Below, one piece after another: positions 22,617 through 33,504 of a stretch of 64,000 nt of DNA. Within the stretch, counting starts at the first letter, position 1; every line of letters begins with the position of its first letter. The position numbers and the translations under genes were made by a program. The DNA is from Pictodentalium vernedei (Eukaryota > Mollusca > Scaphopoda > Dentaliida > Dentaliidae). The notes under the pieces are model-generated. The model did no database searches, had not been told where the DNA came from, and saw only the letters and a program-made list of their open reading frames with translations. The stretch is from positions 7,255,920 through 7,319,919 of the forward strand of contig CM062292.1 in the NCBI GenBank assembly GCA_031216915.1. The letters are read 5' to 3'.

Positions 22617-22688
22617 GTCCCCTGAGTTCCAATGTTTATGTGTTCCATGTGCCTACTGACAGACAGAACACATTGGAACTCAGGGGAC
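22617..22688. mobile_element. 72-bp hairpin with perfect 19-bp arms, probable mini-insertion
   Basis: GTCCCCTGAGTTCCAATGT (22617-22635) pairs with 22670-22688 across a 34-nt loop. Copy B of the host repeat lacks it. ATAT flanks both sides. One arm and part of the loop recur at about 14440-14475 within the polymerase pseudogene. Confidence 0.85.
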
Positions 22689-23453
22689 GATATCAGTGAA
22701 TGAAGTTTGGTAGCTGTACAGCCTATAAATGTGGAGTTACATGAACCAGAAGACAGTGTTGTTAATGGGACCAATTTTGATTTTAGACCTTATGTCCCCT
22801 ATGATATCACCTCAGCGTCTGACCACAACTGTTTGAATTTCGAAGAACTGCAACATATTTGTAGATACGGTTTTTTGCGTACATTATATATCCAAAATAT
22901 CGATAGGCGGAGAGCACAAATGGTGTTGAAAATGAAAAGTTTAGAAAAAAGACGTAAAATCCGCATCACTTGTATCGGACACGTAAATTTCAAGTGGAAA
23001 TATAAAATCTCCCAATTTCAAATAACCAGAAAACAGTGTATGGAATGACTTAGCTGTCTGATATATAAATAGGGAGCTAATAAAAGTAGTGTTTTTGATG
23101 AAAATGGCTTAAAGTTGGAAGTGACATAAAACGTCAAAAATGGCGATAAATAGAAAAATAAAAAAAATTCTACCTCTTATTTCTTTCGCTCTATCACATA
23201 CTAATATTTCAGGAAAATAGACAGATATTTATTTTTTGCGACCTTGACGCCAATAACGTCACCCGGAAATTCGGCCATTTACCGTTGATAATTTCCGGTG
23301 ACGGTTCCACTTTTTTAAATATGGTTTTTGACAGAGATGATATATCCAAAATTTTCAAAAGGGGAACCTGATAGAGAAGATGATAATATAAGATAGAGAA
23401 AAGAACGTTTAAAGTGATGTTGCTCTGAATAAATAGAGGATATCTAGCGTGTT

Positions 23454-23541
23454 TGAGTAGATACCGAAAATTATCTCATGAATGACCGACAAACAACCAT
23501 TTACCTCCGTCACGAGTGAGATAATTTTCGGTATCCACTCA
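23454..23541. repeat. Inverted repeat
   Basis: TGAGTAGATACCGAAAATTA and its imperfect complement flank a 32-nt centre. Core GATACCGAAAATTATCTCA. The right arm also resembles direct repeats near 23530 and 23893, so this is a composite foldback structure. Confidence 0.8.
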
Positions 23542-23724
23542 AAAAAACTAGATTTTCTTTTTATTATACGCTTTTTATAAGAATCTGATAATTCCACTCG
23601 TTTCAACCTTGAATTGATGCATGAAAGTAAATAGCGCATTGGATCATTGATACGCGGAAGTGATTTGATTGATACTCGGAACAGATAGCGGTTCGCAATC
23701 TGATTTAGATGGCGGGTTTCTCGA

Positions 23725-23831
23725 CCAAACATGGCCTGAAAGTCCGTAATATAAGTTTTGGGTTTGGTACGCCCTTTCAAAGGACGTACGAAACCACAAA
23801 CTTATATTCCGGACTTTCAGACTATGTTTGG
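23725..23831. repeat. 107-bp palindrome
   Basis: Arms of about 45 bp: CCAAACATGGCCTGAAAGTC and AATATAAGTTTTGGGTTT are mirrored on the right, around the centre CCCTTTCAAAGG. A few mismatches. The overlapping frames on both strands are by-products. Confidence 0.85.
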
Positions 23832-25082
23832 ACTAACGGCTTTCATTCATCAATTCAAGGTGAATACGTGTTGAATTATTGCTGGAAACGATGGGTATTC
23901 ACTCCAAAACACTAGATTTATTTTCCATTATACTTTTTTAGAACAAATTGATAATTTTCAGTGATAATTTGACTCGTATTAACCATGAAGTGATGCTTTG
24001 AAAGCCGCCATTTTGAATGATACCGTAAAAGTGAAAATGTCTATATCATCACAGTGGGGGATACGATTTCTATCTTTCCACAATTTCTTCGATAATCTAT
24101 CGTTTAGCGTATAATAAAGGTCAGATATCAGAAAATAAATGTCTAATGACATAACCAGAAGTCACCATTAACAAGTGTGCCAAATTTGGTCACTATAGCT
24201 CTAAACATGTGGTTGTAGTGTGCTGAACAGAAAAGAAAAAAAATGGAAAGAAAGATAAAAGATTAACAATCGTATAAAGTCATTCCGACCCCTTTAAATG
24301 ATTTAATCATTGATTGTGGAGATGAGACATTACATTACGGAAAATACGAAAACTTGCACAGCAGTGTGTATGAATACATTTGCAGCATTCGACAGAAAAT
24401 CACGAGACGAATCGAATGACTTCCGCCAAAATGGACATACAACCTTTAGTCACTCATACGACGATATATCATGACTTTATCACGGCACTGATTGACCATC
24501 ATGTGAAAGCGCATTCTTTTAATGTGGAAGGTGGGGGGGGGGGGGGGGGGTACATTTATAACCTATATTTTATATTTCTTTTCCATTTCCTGTCATGTAC
24601 GGGATACACCTGTAAGCGAAGGGGGGAACTAATGATCCTGACCCAAAAGAAACTACCAAACCAAATTTTATCTTGATTAGTGCAGACGGATAGATAATCG
24701 GCAGACATTATTCAAATCTCGTGGACAATAATTATTTATTCGACAAAAATTAACATTTATACATGGCTATTTTCAAACATACCATTTAATTATTATTTCT
24801 TCAATAGTTCAAACATCTATAACAATTAGTTTTTGAAGCCTAAAGGTCCCAGCAGGTTAAGATAAGCTATATTATCACCCTTTTGAAATTATACAAGCTT
24901 CCTGATTCGTCAATGCATCCAGCACGGTACATTTAACTCCAACAGGGCGTGCGAAGTTCAACGGGGTGTATGACAATATCACGTGACAGCTAAAAGGGGG
25001 GGTGGGGGGGGGGGGGTACAAACATTCTATGGTACACTTCGCCGATTTCCCTTTCTTCCATTGCTTCAAACATTTTCGTTAG
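23832..25082. other. Spacer with G18 tract
   Basis: Contains a G18 run at 24533-24550 and a second G-rich run near 25000-25017. No gene recognised. Confidence 0.5.
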
Positions 25083-25400
25083 TACAGTTAAAACTAGAAG
25101 TCCTGCCATGAACTGCGCACAAATAGCACGTTGATATGCGCGTTAATGTACGCGTTATGGCCCAAGTAATGCTATCAAATTCTGTACATATGGCCTGTGC
25201 ACAAGCAATGTTTCAGCCAATGGACCTCCGGGTAACCCGGAGGTCCATTGGCAGAAACATTGCATGTGTTTACTTTGAGTAACCAAGAGAACCTGCCGTG
25301 CTTTGGATGCCATTCGATATGGCAATTGCGCGCAATTCCAACGCGCAATTAAGCCTAGATAAGCGCACTATTCGTGACAGGACTTCTAGTTTTAACTGTA
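25083..25400. mobile_element. 318-bp Tc1/mariner-type MITE, copy 1
   Basis: Begins TACAGTTAAAACTAGAAGTC and ends with its complement at 25400; TA is the likely target. The central palindrome has arms GCCAATGGACCTCCGGGT and its complement. Near-identical copies are at 42667-42984, 60549-60866 (inverted relative to this one) and 61554-61873. No coding capacity. TACAGT ends with a TA duplication are the usual signature of Tc1/mariner derivatives. Confidence 0.95.
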
Positions 25401-26000
25401 ATAATAAATATTCAGACTATATTGTTTCATCACTTTCATGAGAGTATTCCGAAAACTTGAAATAAAACACGTGCACATACCCCCAACGTCTGATTTTATT
25501 GTCGAAAAACGTATTCTGTTGTGGTGTATCTACACTACAAATCCGTTGTGGTTACGAGAAACATGCAACCTATCTCGTTATGTGAATTTTGTCTTAAGTG
25601 AAACTTATTTAAGCACTTGTACAAATTTGAATATAGTATCCCTGATTCTTCAAAAGACACAACGTACCACTGTATCAAACAAAACACTTATAAAGTCAAA
25701 TTGTCCCCACAGTAATAATCATGCGTCATTTCACCATGGCAAAGCCCTTGAATAGAAGACTCCAAAATGTTTTAGGTCAATCGAGGAACATAACTCGTTC
25801 TTTCTCAACAGCAAAAAAATATATGATTCTTTCAGTTTCTCCATTTATTACTTTTATCAAGGTTTTCGTCACGGAATAACGTTTGGGGATTATTATTAAC
25901 AATACTCGACACACTGAAAGGTCAGTGTAATAAATTCGTCACACGGTGTTTCAGCAGGATGTAAAGGGACTGTACTACAATAAATTTCATTCGGCTTTCT
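25401..26000. other. Spacer before SINE
   Basis: No supported gene. A half-palindrome CACACGGTGTTTC near 25940 matches GGAAACACCGTGT after the SINE at 26508, so the SINE appears to have landed in an older inverted-repeat element. Confidence 0.5.
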
Positions 26001-26487
26001 TTCGGGGGAGCGCGGTGGCTCAGTGGTAAACTGTTGCACTTCTATGCTAGGGGTCCTCGAGTTCGATCCCCGTTCGGGACGAACCGCGTTGTGTCCTTCG
26101 GCAAGGTACTTTATGTCCCGGTTGCCTATATGGGGGCACGATGACGCCGTGTATTAAGGCGTACTGTACGTCGATGGTGAACATGTCTTCAACCACTATA
26201 ACCCTGCTTGAGCGGCGCTTGAACTGAGTTAGAATGTTAAGGAGCTGACAGTTGCTCGTCGATGCTCGGTGGTTTTCTCCGGGAACTCCGTCTTCCTCCA
26301 CCCGTAAAACTGTCACGGTCACGATTAGCCTTTGTGCATAAGTATGTGACCTTAAACACCAATAAATAAATAAATAATTAAATAAATAAATAAATAAATA
26401 AATAATTAAATAAATAAATAATTAAATAAATAAATAAATAAATAAATAATTAAATAAATAAATAAATAAATAAATAAATGAATAATA
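26001..26487 (+). mobile_element. Full-length tRNA-headed SINE with 13-bp target duplication
   Basis: Flanked by CATTCGGCTTTCT at 25988-26000 and 26488-26500. The head (26004-26080) looks like a tRNA pol III promoter, with A box TGGCTCAGTGG and B box GAGTTCGATCC. The body starts near GCGTTGTGTCC and includes TGGGGGCACGATGACGCC and GGCGTACTGTACGTCGATGG. The 3' part reads TGTGCATAAGTATGTGACC, followed by an (AATA)n tail of about 130 bp from 26361. Intact duplications and the long tail suggest recent insertion. Frames inside it are not genes. Confidence 0.95.
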
Positions 26488-26754
26488 CATTCGGCTTTCT
26501 GCCTCAGGGAAACACCGTGTAACTAAATAGTATGGCGGTTTTATTGAAAGGTATGTCATGAAGTTCCATGTTTCTGCCTTCCACTTCGAACACAAATGAT
26601 CGATCACCTTGCAGACAATCCGGGTTGTGAATACTTTTATCTTTATAGGACTGGAAATAGGATATGTGGGATGTTATTATACTGTCGATATTGTACTATC
26701 CATTACAATAAAAAAGTGAAGATATCACGTGGTTTATATTACACAAACAATTGA

Positions 26755-26945
26755 TTAACCCTTTGTCTAACGAATCATTGATCCGCACATGTAATGCACA
26801 AATTTAAAAGTTGAAAAAACAAACTTTCTCAAAACAAATTCCAGAAAACCATATCATGTGACCCTCTTCTTGGAACGTGCATGTCGGTCTCGATCCAGTG
26901 AGATGCCACATGATATGGGTTTGTGGAAATTGTTTGAACAGGTTT
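26755..26945. mobile_element. TTAA-type MITE, left end intact, right end eroded
   Basis: Left end TTAACCCTTTGTCTAACG. The palindromic core CCATATCATGTGACCCTC is mirrored by CCACATGATATGGGTTTG. The right terminal repeat is missing where the sequence passes into the lectin-like exon at 26953. Confidence 0.75.
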
Positions 26946-26952
26946 GTTTCAG

Positions 26953-27150
26953 GAGAAAAACTGTTTTTCTGGATACATGGAGGCACATACACTGAAGCCA
27001 ATAATAATTGCCAAGATGTCTTGGAATATTCCGGCAGATATCTGGTCTGTCCTGACAACCATAACAACCCACGACTGTAAAGACAGATCAGAGTTACCAG
27101 AACTTCTAATAACAGTGATAAAGGAAGGACTTGGGTAGGTGCAGTAAAAT
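26953..27150 (+). pseudogene. C-type-lectin-like exon, frameshifted, plus strand
   Basis: Preceded by acceptor TTTGTTTCAG. Phase 1 gives EKLFFWIHGGTYTEANNNCQ, then GRYLVCPDNHNN, then a stop at 27078-27080. Shifting frame continues with a Leu-rich helix and, after another shift, WVGA at about 27136-27147. The order A..C, (G)GYLVCP, L..L and WVGA is that of a C-type lectin domain. Two frame changes in 120 bases indicate a pseudogene, or sequencing indels in a real gene. The exon phase is the same as the lectin exon at 7565. No partner exons identified: 28680-28852 and 29204-29665 were considered and not accepted. Confidence 0.45.
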
Positions 27151-27356
27151 AACAACCCCACTTGACTTCGTGGAAGATCGATTATTGTGCCGAAATCTAT
27201 TAAAAATGTTTCAATGTTGTGATACAATTCACCATGATAATTCCAGTTACGCATGACCACGAAGATGTGACAGGCAACCATCAATTGATTACTACCCACC
27301 ACTGGAGGGATTAGGATGGGTTCAGATGGGTTTATTATTTTATTGATTTGTTTGTT

Positions 27357-27560
27357 AATTTATTAAGGTTTAACGACATTTCGGTAGCCAGTGTCACCTC
27401 GTGTCTGACAGTTTACCGGCTGAAGGAAGCAAGAGCACTCGGAGAAAACCTTCGAGCAGCGGCGATCAGCTGTCAGACTCCCCAACGTACTAACTCCACA
27501 CAAGCCACAAGCAGAGTTTGCATTGGATGAAGACAAGTGCAACATCGATATGCAGTAAGA
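27357..27560 (-). mobile_element. SINE 3' fragment, inverted
   Basis: Begins with a T-rich tail complement, then TTTAACGACATTTCGGTAGC and CCTCGTGTCTGACAGTTT, the reverse of the SINE 3' body. Head missing. Confidence 0.8.
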
Positions 27561-28184
27561 TAGGTTTATTTTCAAGACTGCCTCACTCGACATCGTGAAA
27601 TTCGTAACATTATGCAGAAATGTAAAACTGACAAATGATGCCCTTTTTGGAAAGTTAAAGTGAAAACAAATCTAAACTTTCACCAGGGAAACATCGAATT
27701 GCCCATTAGTAGAGCGACTTCGTGTACATTATGATAGTGAGGAATTACAATCAAGAATTGACTGCGAAGACATATTAAACTGAAATGGGTATGGGGATAT
27801 TCAATGATAATTTTAACATAGAACTGGACTATTCGGTATGATACGTAACAATGGCAGACCCTCTAAAAGGAGACATCATTGTGGGCACTTATCGCAGTTA
27901 ATGTCTTTGCATGATATTTTGTCATGGGTGATTAGATGACCAGCCGTGTATATGACATGAGAAAAGGGCGAACAACTGATACGAACGCAATACCTAAATG
28001 CTGACATCTAACTTCCATTTCCAATTAACAATGTCAGAAAATAAGAGTACACATAGGTATATTATTTATATGAGGCGTTTCATTTAACAAAATTGCATTA
28101 AATCGTTTCTATTTCGATTCTATGTCCGAAAGTATGTTTAAATCTCCAAACCTTATGCTATCTCTGGAGTAAACGACGGTTGAT
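27561..28184. other. Spacer
   Basis: No supported feature. Confidence 0.4.
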
Positions 28185-28419
28185 TACAGTACAGTCGCCG
28201 TGGACTGGTCGAAATCTACACGTGGGCAGTGATATCTACGCATTCGTTTACCAGGTAATAAAAATCATCAGGAAAAGTTTACACAGTGCTTCATTAATTC
28301 AATTTTTTATGATTATTCCAATAATGAGTGTACAGAATCTAATATTATTTCGTCCGTGAAAATATTGGCCACCTGTAGCCACCCGTGGAAAGTGACCAGC
28401 CCACTACGGCCGTACTGTA
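28185..28419. mobile_element. Foldback MITE with TACAGTAC ends, copy 1
   Basis: TACAGTACAGTCGCCGTGGA on the left and a complementary GGCCGTACTGTA on the right. Internal arms include GTGGGCAGTGAT and CCAGGTAATAAAAATCATCA. Related copies at 45235-45474 and 55928-56174. Confidence 0.85.
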
Positions 28420-29203
28420 ATTATTCAAGTTATTCTGGTAATCGAACTGGAAATGGATTGCTGCTGAATATGTGGACATGTATATACATGTACATTAATT
28501 TTTTAACAAGTGACGTCAAGGATTTTTGTTTTCAGTGGGCCGGCAAAACATGACCCCTCTTTATTGAACACATTTATAGACCGACAGATGCATATTAACG
28601 GTTTTTATGTAAATCTTTAAACCAAGTTCCCTTTTGATACCTAAATTTGACATACATGCCGTAGCAATTCAAATGCGCAAGACTCTTCATTTCAACTTCA
28701 ACAATGGCATCTTTAGGTTAAACTGGATGTACATTGATTACACGGAATAATGGTTCTATCCTTGTTGTTGGAAATCATCAGGATGGGTAAATGGAAATGA
28801 CAGCGGAAGACATTTCAAACAGAATCACTATGCCCTGTTTGTTATTTACTAATAAAGTTTATTTGAAGAAAACACAACATTAATGCGAATCGATAGAACA
28901 AATGGGGGAGCTTAACATTATCCTTGTCTCATGTTTTATCTGTATTCATGGTTTCTTAAACCATCAGGATGTACGCTGTTATAGACGTTTTTTACCTTGA
29001 TTGTTCAAAATAACATCGTGAAATGTTTACAAATCAATACCTTGACTAGTACATTGGCCTGTGACAGAACGAAACGTGGTGGTCCTGTTAACACATTACC
29101 CGACAAACCTTGAAATCTTAACTTACTTTTTTTATAAACAAAAGTTCTGGATATTCGAAAATCATTTGGTATTTTTCTAGCGGAATTATTTTCCATTTTT
29201 GTT
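28420..29203. other. Spacer
   Basis: A frame at 28680-28852 with one internal stop (GWVNGNDSGRHF near its end) looks mildly protein-like but matches no family. Confidence 0.3.
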
Positions 29204-29665
29204 ATGTCCTATGTTCATTCCGCACATAGAGAGAAATTTTTTAAAGCTTATTTGTTTTACAAGGATTGGCGAACAAGCTATGTAACTTATATTAACGTGT
29301 CTCCTGGGTTTAACGCGTGCGTGTGGAATGATCTTCGTATCGGCAACTTCGTGGCCTCGCTCTTCACGAATACTACGATGGGAGCTTTAGCCGAGTGTGT
29401 CTCTCCCTGCGCAGAGGACAGACATTTACGTATTTACCCGACAGGTTGGTACGCTGTGACAGCATCAACTTTACAATTGAAGCTGACAGAGAGAAATTTT
29501 AATTCCTCAAGGAACCAAACTGTCTCTTCAGTTTGTCTTGGTTGGGGAACCAAATTTGATTACATGGAACCAAACTTATACATCTGTCATAGGTCTCTAG
29601 ACATTGTATATTTTGCAAAATATGAAGCCGTGTCGAGTTTGAGTTTTAAAATGGCGACGAAGTAA
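29204..29665 (+). other. Unassigned 153-codon open frame
   Basis: The longest frame in the window outside tandem repeats. It contains GALAECVSPCAEDRHL, which recalls the Cys pairing of PAN-like modules, and the rest is unrecognised. No splice, promoter or signal peptide evidence. May be chance or an old exon. Confidence 0.2.
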
Positions 29666-29688
29666 CGTCAGAAACACGTTTTCCATTG

Positions 29689-29882
29689 TTAACCGTTCAC
29701 CCAACGCACATGACATCAAAATTTATTATTTCGGTTGTTTTTTTTAACTTTTTCAAAAAAATTGACGATCTCGTTCCAATGAGGGGGCATATGATATGGT
29801 TTTGTAGAAATTGTTTAAAAAATTTTAAGAGCTTAATTTGTAAATTACGCGGGTGCGTATGCGATTCGTTATTAAAGGTTAA
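29689..29882. mobile_element. TTAA-type MITE, 194 bp
   Basis: Left TTAACCGTTCACCCAACG, right CGTTATTAAAGGTTAA. Core CTCGTTCCAATGAGGGGGCA and ATATGATATGGTTTTGTAG as in the other copies. Confidence 0.85.
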
Positions 29883-30297
29883 AAGTTGCGCGACAACTGC
29901 AGTTTTTCAAATGAACAACTCTATATGAAATTGCTTGGTTCTAGATCAAAAGAAGATTGAAGACTGATTTGTTTTGGTCCATCGATGAATTTTGGTTCTA
30001 CTTGGAACCAACTTTGGCGCGTATTTCTCTGAGTGCGTAAGTACAAGACATGACAGAGAATCCATTAAATGAGAACTGTTATAGTAATTGCTACGTTATA
30101 CGTTCAATAACAATGGTTATCGAACCAGTTATACCTATTGGTTATGTATACCTGGAACATTTATAGACATCATTGTTCGGCAAAAGTTTGTTCTCACACA
30201 TGCGTCACCATCTACCTAAACATGCTTCCCATTTTTCAGTCGTAGGTACCATCCTGAGAACATGGACCTTTAGTAAATGCGCGAGTAAGAATTAACT

Positions 30298-31740
30298 CCT
30301 TAATAGGAACCCCACGCGGGTCGTAGGCCCGCAAAGGGTTCCACATACCCAGTCAGATAAATGTGTTCCAGAAGAGAATTTTCCATGCCGTCAATGTGAT
30401 TTTTTGAAATGAACAGTAAATTTCAGTGACAAAATCATGCACCTAACTTCCTGTTCGAATTGCCCATTCATTTGCAATTGGCCTAACCCTCTGGGAATCC
30501 TTTGGCTGAATAAACATGCAACCTCATTCTCCTCAAAGTTTAAATTGCGTGATATATGTATATCTACAGTTCAGTGGTAACAAAGGCCTTCTCACATGAG
30601 AACCCCGACAGCTCAGCGGCCGGCCAAAGTGTTATTATTATTATTACTCAAATTCTGTCCTTCTGGAGGTTTGTCAATATGCTCAGCTGACGATCTCGTA
30701 ATTTCCGATCGAACTCTCCTGATTTCGTTGCAGCTTGTCTGCGGGTGATAACCTTAATCGAAAAAAACGCACATATAACCGATAATATAACTGATAATTG
30801 TTATTATATTGGTACGATTGCATAGAGATATGCATTGACACGTAACCCGTGAAATGCAGTTTTTGAATTATCCGAATGTTAAGGTGTTGTAAAAGTAAGG
30901 AAAAGTTTGGTTCAAAAAAGGGTATACGGACATTTCGTCCGGAAACCGAGTCGTCCTTTTACATTTTACCCATTTCGTCCGCCAGCGCACCGAATCGTCC
31001 CTTAGCAATTTTGCCAACATTCGTCGCCTTGCAATTTTACGAAATTCCTCCGCCAAGGGTTTGAATATCATAAAAACATGGAATATAAAATTAATGTTTT
31101 TTATTCAGTATCAAACGAAATAATGATATTTCTTCAGTACACAGGATTCACAAGATCATAACAGCATGGCATAGTTAATATTTTTCAAGGAATAATTGCA
31201 CAATTATAAGATTAAGTTATGGAACTTAATATAACAAGTTTTGATGCATTTCGTAATATAGTTATAACAAGTGTTGATGCGTTTCTCAGTATAATTAATC
31301 CCTGTAATACATTTGCTAACAATTTTGCGATTATTCATTGTAAAGCGCCGGTGACACTCTTCCACGAATAATTGCAAAATTATAAGATTATGTTCCGGAA
31401 TTTAATATTACATAAATTTTGATGAATTCTTGATATAATTAATTCTTATAATACAGTATGTATACCTGAATATCTATTTGAGGTTTTAATGTTAAAGAAC
31501 AATTAAATAGAAAAATGTTAAAATTCAAACGATGTTTAAAAATAGTTATAGAGGCTGAAATGACTCGGTATATTGGGGCTGAAATGACTTGAGGCCGTAA
31601 TGACTGGGGCCGATATGATTTGGGACCAAAGTGACTGGAATTCGTGAGAATTGCATCCAAACTGTCCTCCAACAATTTGACCCAAACTGGATACTGATCT
31701 AACCAAAACCATCCTCTCACAATTTGCCCCAAACCGTCCT
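30298..31740 (+). repeat. Dispersed repeat, copy 1 (ATTTCGTCC family)
   Basis: Matches 36176-37770 in order: AGGAACCCC...CGTAGGCCCG; ACATACCCA.TCAGATAAA; GATCGAACTCTCCTGATTTC; GCAGTTTTTGAATTATCC; then TTTCGTCC-type motifs, and finally GTGAGAATTGCATC and AACTGTCCT blocks. No coding. Unit ends not defined. Confidence 0.75.
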
Positions 31741-31767
31741 CCAGAATAGGAGTGCTGGATTCTTACT

Positions 31768-32072
31768 GATTCATTTATTAGGGTTTAATGACACTTCGAG
31801 AACCGGGGTCACTTTGTGTTGGACAATTTTACAGCTGGGAAAATCCAGAGAGAACCACTGAGCAATGGGAAACAACTAACGTGCAAACAACACACAAGCT
31901 GGGTTAGCATTGGTTGAAGACAAGTATACGATTGACATGTAGTATGCCTTGGTACACAATGCCACCACGTGGGCAATGGGAATGAGGTGTATTGCCCAAG
32001 GAAACAAAGTGGTTGCCGCAGGTGGAATTCGATCGAGGACCTTTTGGCTTGCAGACTTCTTACTACTGAGCC
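31768..32072 (-). mobile_element. tRNA-headed SINE, inverted
   Basis: Minus strand: B-box complement AATTCGATCGAGGACC near 32030. Body GGCATTGTGTACCAAGGCAT. The 3' end is TTTATTAGGGTTTAATGACA at 31768. Confidence 0.85.
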
Positions 32073-32183
32073 CTTTAACCTTCAAAACTGTATAGTACCA
32101 GCTAAAACATGTTGCAGAATGACCAATCAAACATTTCTCAAGTTCATAGTTTCATTATTAGTTTGTGATATTTGTTTTTGCTG

Positions 32184-32539
32184 TACAGTGGGACCCTGTT
32201 AATTGAAGAGCCACTTTGCTAACAAAAATTATTCAATTAACAGGAGGGTACAATTAACAGGGATTGTGTCAAACAAGATATAACAGATTAAATGCTTGTA
32301 TCGGATGTACTGAGGCCAAACTGATATATAACCAAAGGAAAACTGGGAAGAGTCAGGGTAATTTCCTACATGTTATAAAATTTTTTATTCAATTAACAGG
32401 AGATTAGTGTATAACCTATATTCAATTAACAGGTCAAATTTGTACTTGGGGCATGGTAAATGGTTTTGTGTTGGGAAATTATATTCAATTAACAGGGATA
32501 TACAATTAAGAGATATCCAACTAAATGGGCTCCACTGTA
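32184..32539. mobile_element. Pogo/Tigger-like MITE with internal repeated motif
   Basis: Ends TACAGTGGGACCCTGTTAAT and, inverted, TGGGCTCCACTGTA. TACAGTGG(G/A)ACC ends with TA targets are typical of the pogo branch of Tc1/mariner. Inside, CAATTAACAGG occurs five times, four of them as ATTCAATTAACAGG. No transposase. Confidence 0.85.
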
Positions 32540-32611
32540 CAACAAAAAACAACCCCCTCCCCCACCCCAATCAAAACCATCATTCAAAAGTCTTGGATTC
32601 AGCAAATTTAA

Positions 32612-32870
32612 TTTCTGTATTTATTGGGGTTGAACAACACTTTTTACAGCCATGGCCACCTCATGTTGGACAGTTTTACTTGGGGTGGAACCCAGAGTAC
32701 CTGGAGAGAACCACCAAGCAATGGCAAGAAATTGTCAGGCTCCTTAACATAGTAACTCCAAACAAGCAGGGTTAGCATTGGCTGAAGACAAGTGCATCAT
32801 CGATGTACAGTATGCCTTAGTACAGTTGCCGCAGGTGGGATTCAAACTGAAAACCTCTCAGCTTGTTTTG
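32612..32870 (-). mobile_element. SINE, inverted, head eroded
   Basis: TTTATTGGGGTTGAACAACA at the 3' end, then GGACAGTTTTACTTGGGG, GGTTAGCATTGGCTGAAGAC and GCAGGTGGGATTCAAACTGA (B-box region). Confidence 0.8.
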
Positions 32871-33504
32871 GGAAGTTTTTTTGTACCAGCTTCATTTAGG
32901 TTTGTTTCATATTGCACAATTTTGTCATGATTAATAATCATAAATCCTTAAAAAAAAACTATAGAAAAAATGCATAGAACATTTAAAAAAAAATTGTCTG
33001 TGAAGATTTGGCCTCTGAGGTGATAAGATTCGACCACGACTGAGACCGAAAATCCTCGGAAAAAGTATGAGGGCTGAATCTTCATGAACCCCTTTTTTCA
33101 AACTAAATTGTCCATTACTTATAAAGCATCATAACTAAGGCAAAAACAATACTATGAAATTTGTATGTCTGAAATTCAATAAATTCCAAATAAATTTACA
33201 CAAATTATATTTCAAAATGAAGGATGTGGTGTTTAGAACCCCAAAGTATGTGTGCATCTCACGCAATGACACTCAGTCGACATCAGACATTAGCGGTTCC
33301 TGAAAGTGTGCTATCGGTAGCATATTTGTACCGTAACTGATAATAATAAAATAATATTTCATAAGAACAACAAACACAGGAATTCAAAATGCAGCCTCAA
33401 GGCTGCATGGTGGTGAATGCCAACGCAATCCCATTGTCCTTGAAGGGCGGAGTCTTTTACAAATAGTTTTTTGTCCTGTGATACTCTGGATAGTTCCCAT
33501 TTTA
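32871..33504. other. Spacer
   Basis: No supported gene; AT-rich. Confidence 0.4.

Larger units (their letters stand above)
21950..23330 (+). repeat. Dispersed 1-kb repeat, copy A, with two palindromic insertions
   Basis: Collinear with 62590-63600: TAGGACGACAATACGTTTTT, GAGTCCCAAAATTT, AAGAAACGTAGAATTGGC, TGGTAGCTGTA, CCCCTATGATATCACCTCAG and GATACG blocks occur in the same order. The body itself consists of two to three degenerate units of 400-480 bp. Compared with copy B, copy A carries extra sequence at 22255-22463 and at about 22600-22690. Frames at 22707-23048 and 22799-22993 are by-products. Confidence 0.85.

Noticed and set aside
26004..26080. tRNA gene
   Set aside because: Has A and B boxes but is the head of a SINE with body, tail and target duplication.
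28680..28852. Plus frame with GWVNGNDSGRHF as second half of the lectin-like exon
   Set aside because: Has an internal stop and lacks the EPN/QPD, WND and Cys pattern of a C-type lectin domain.
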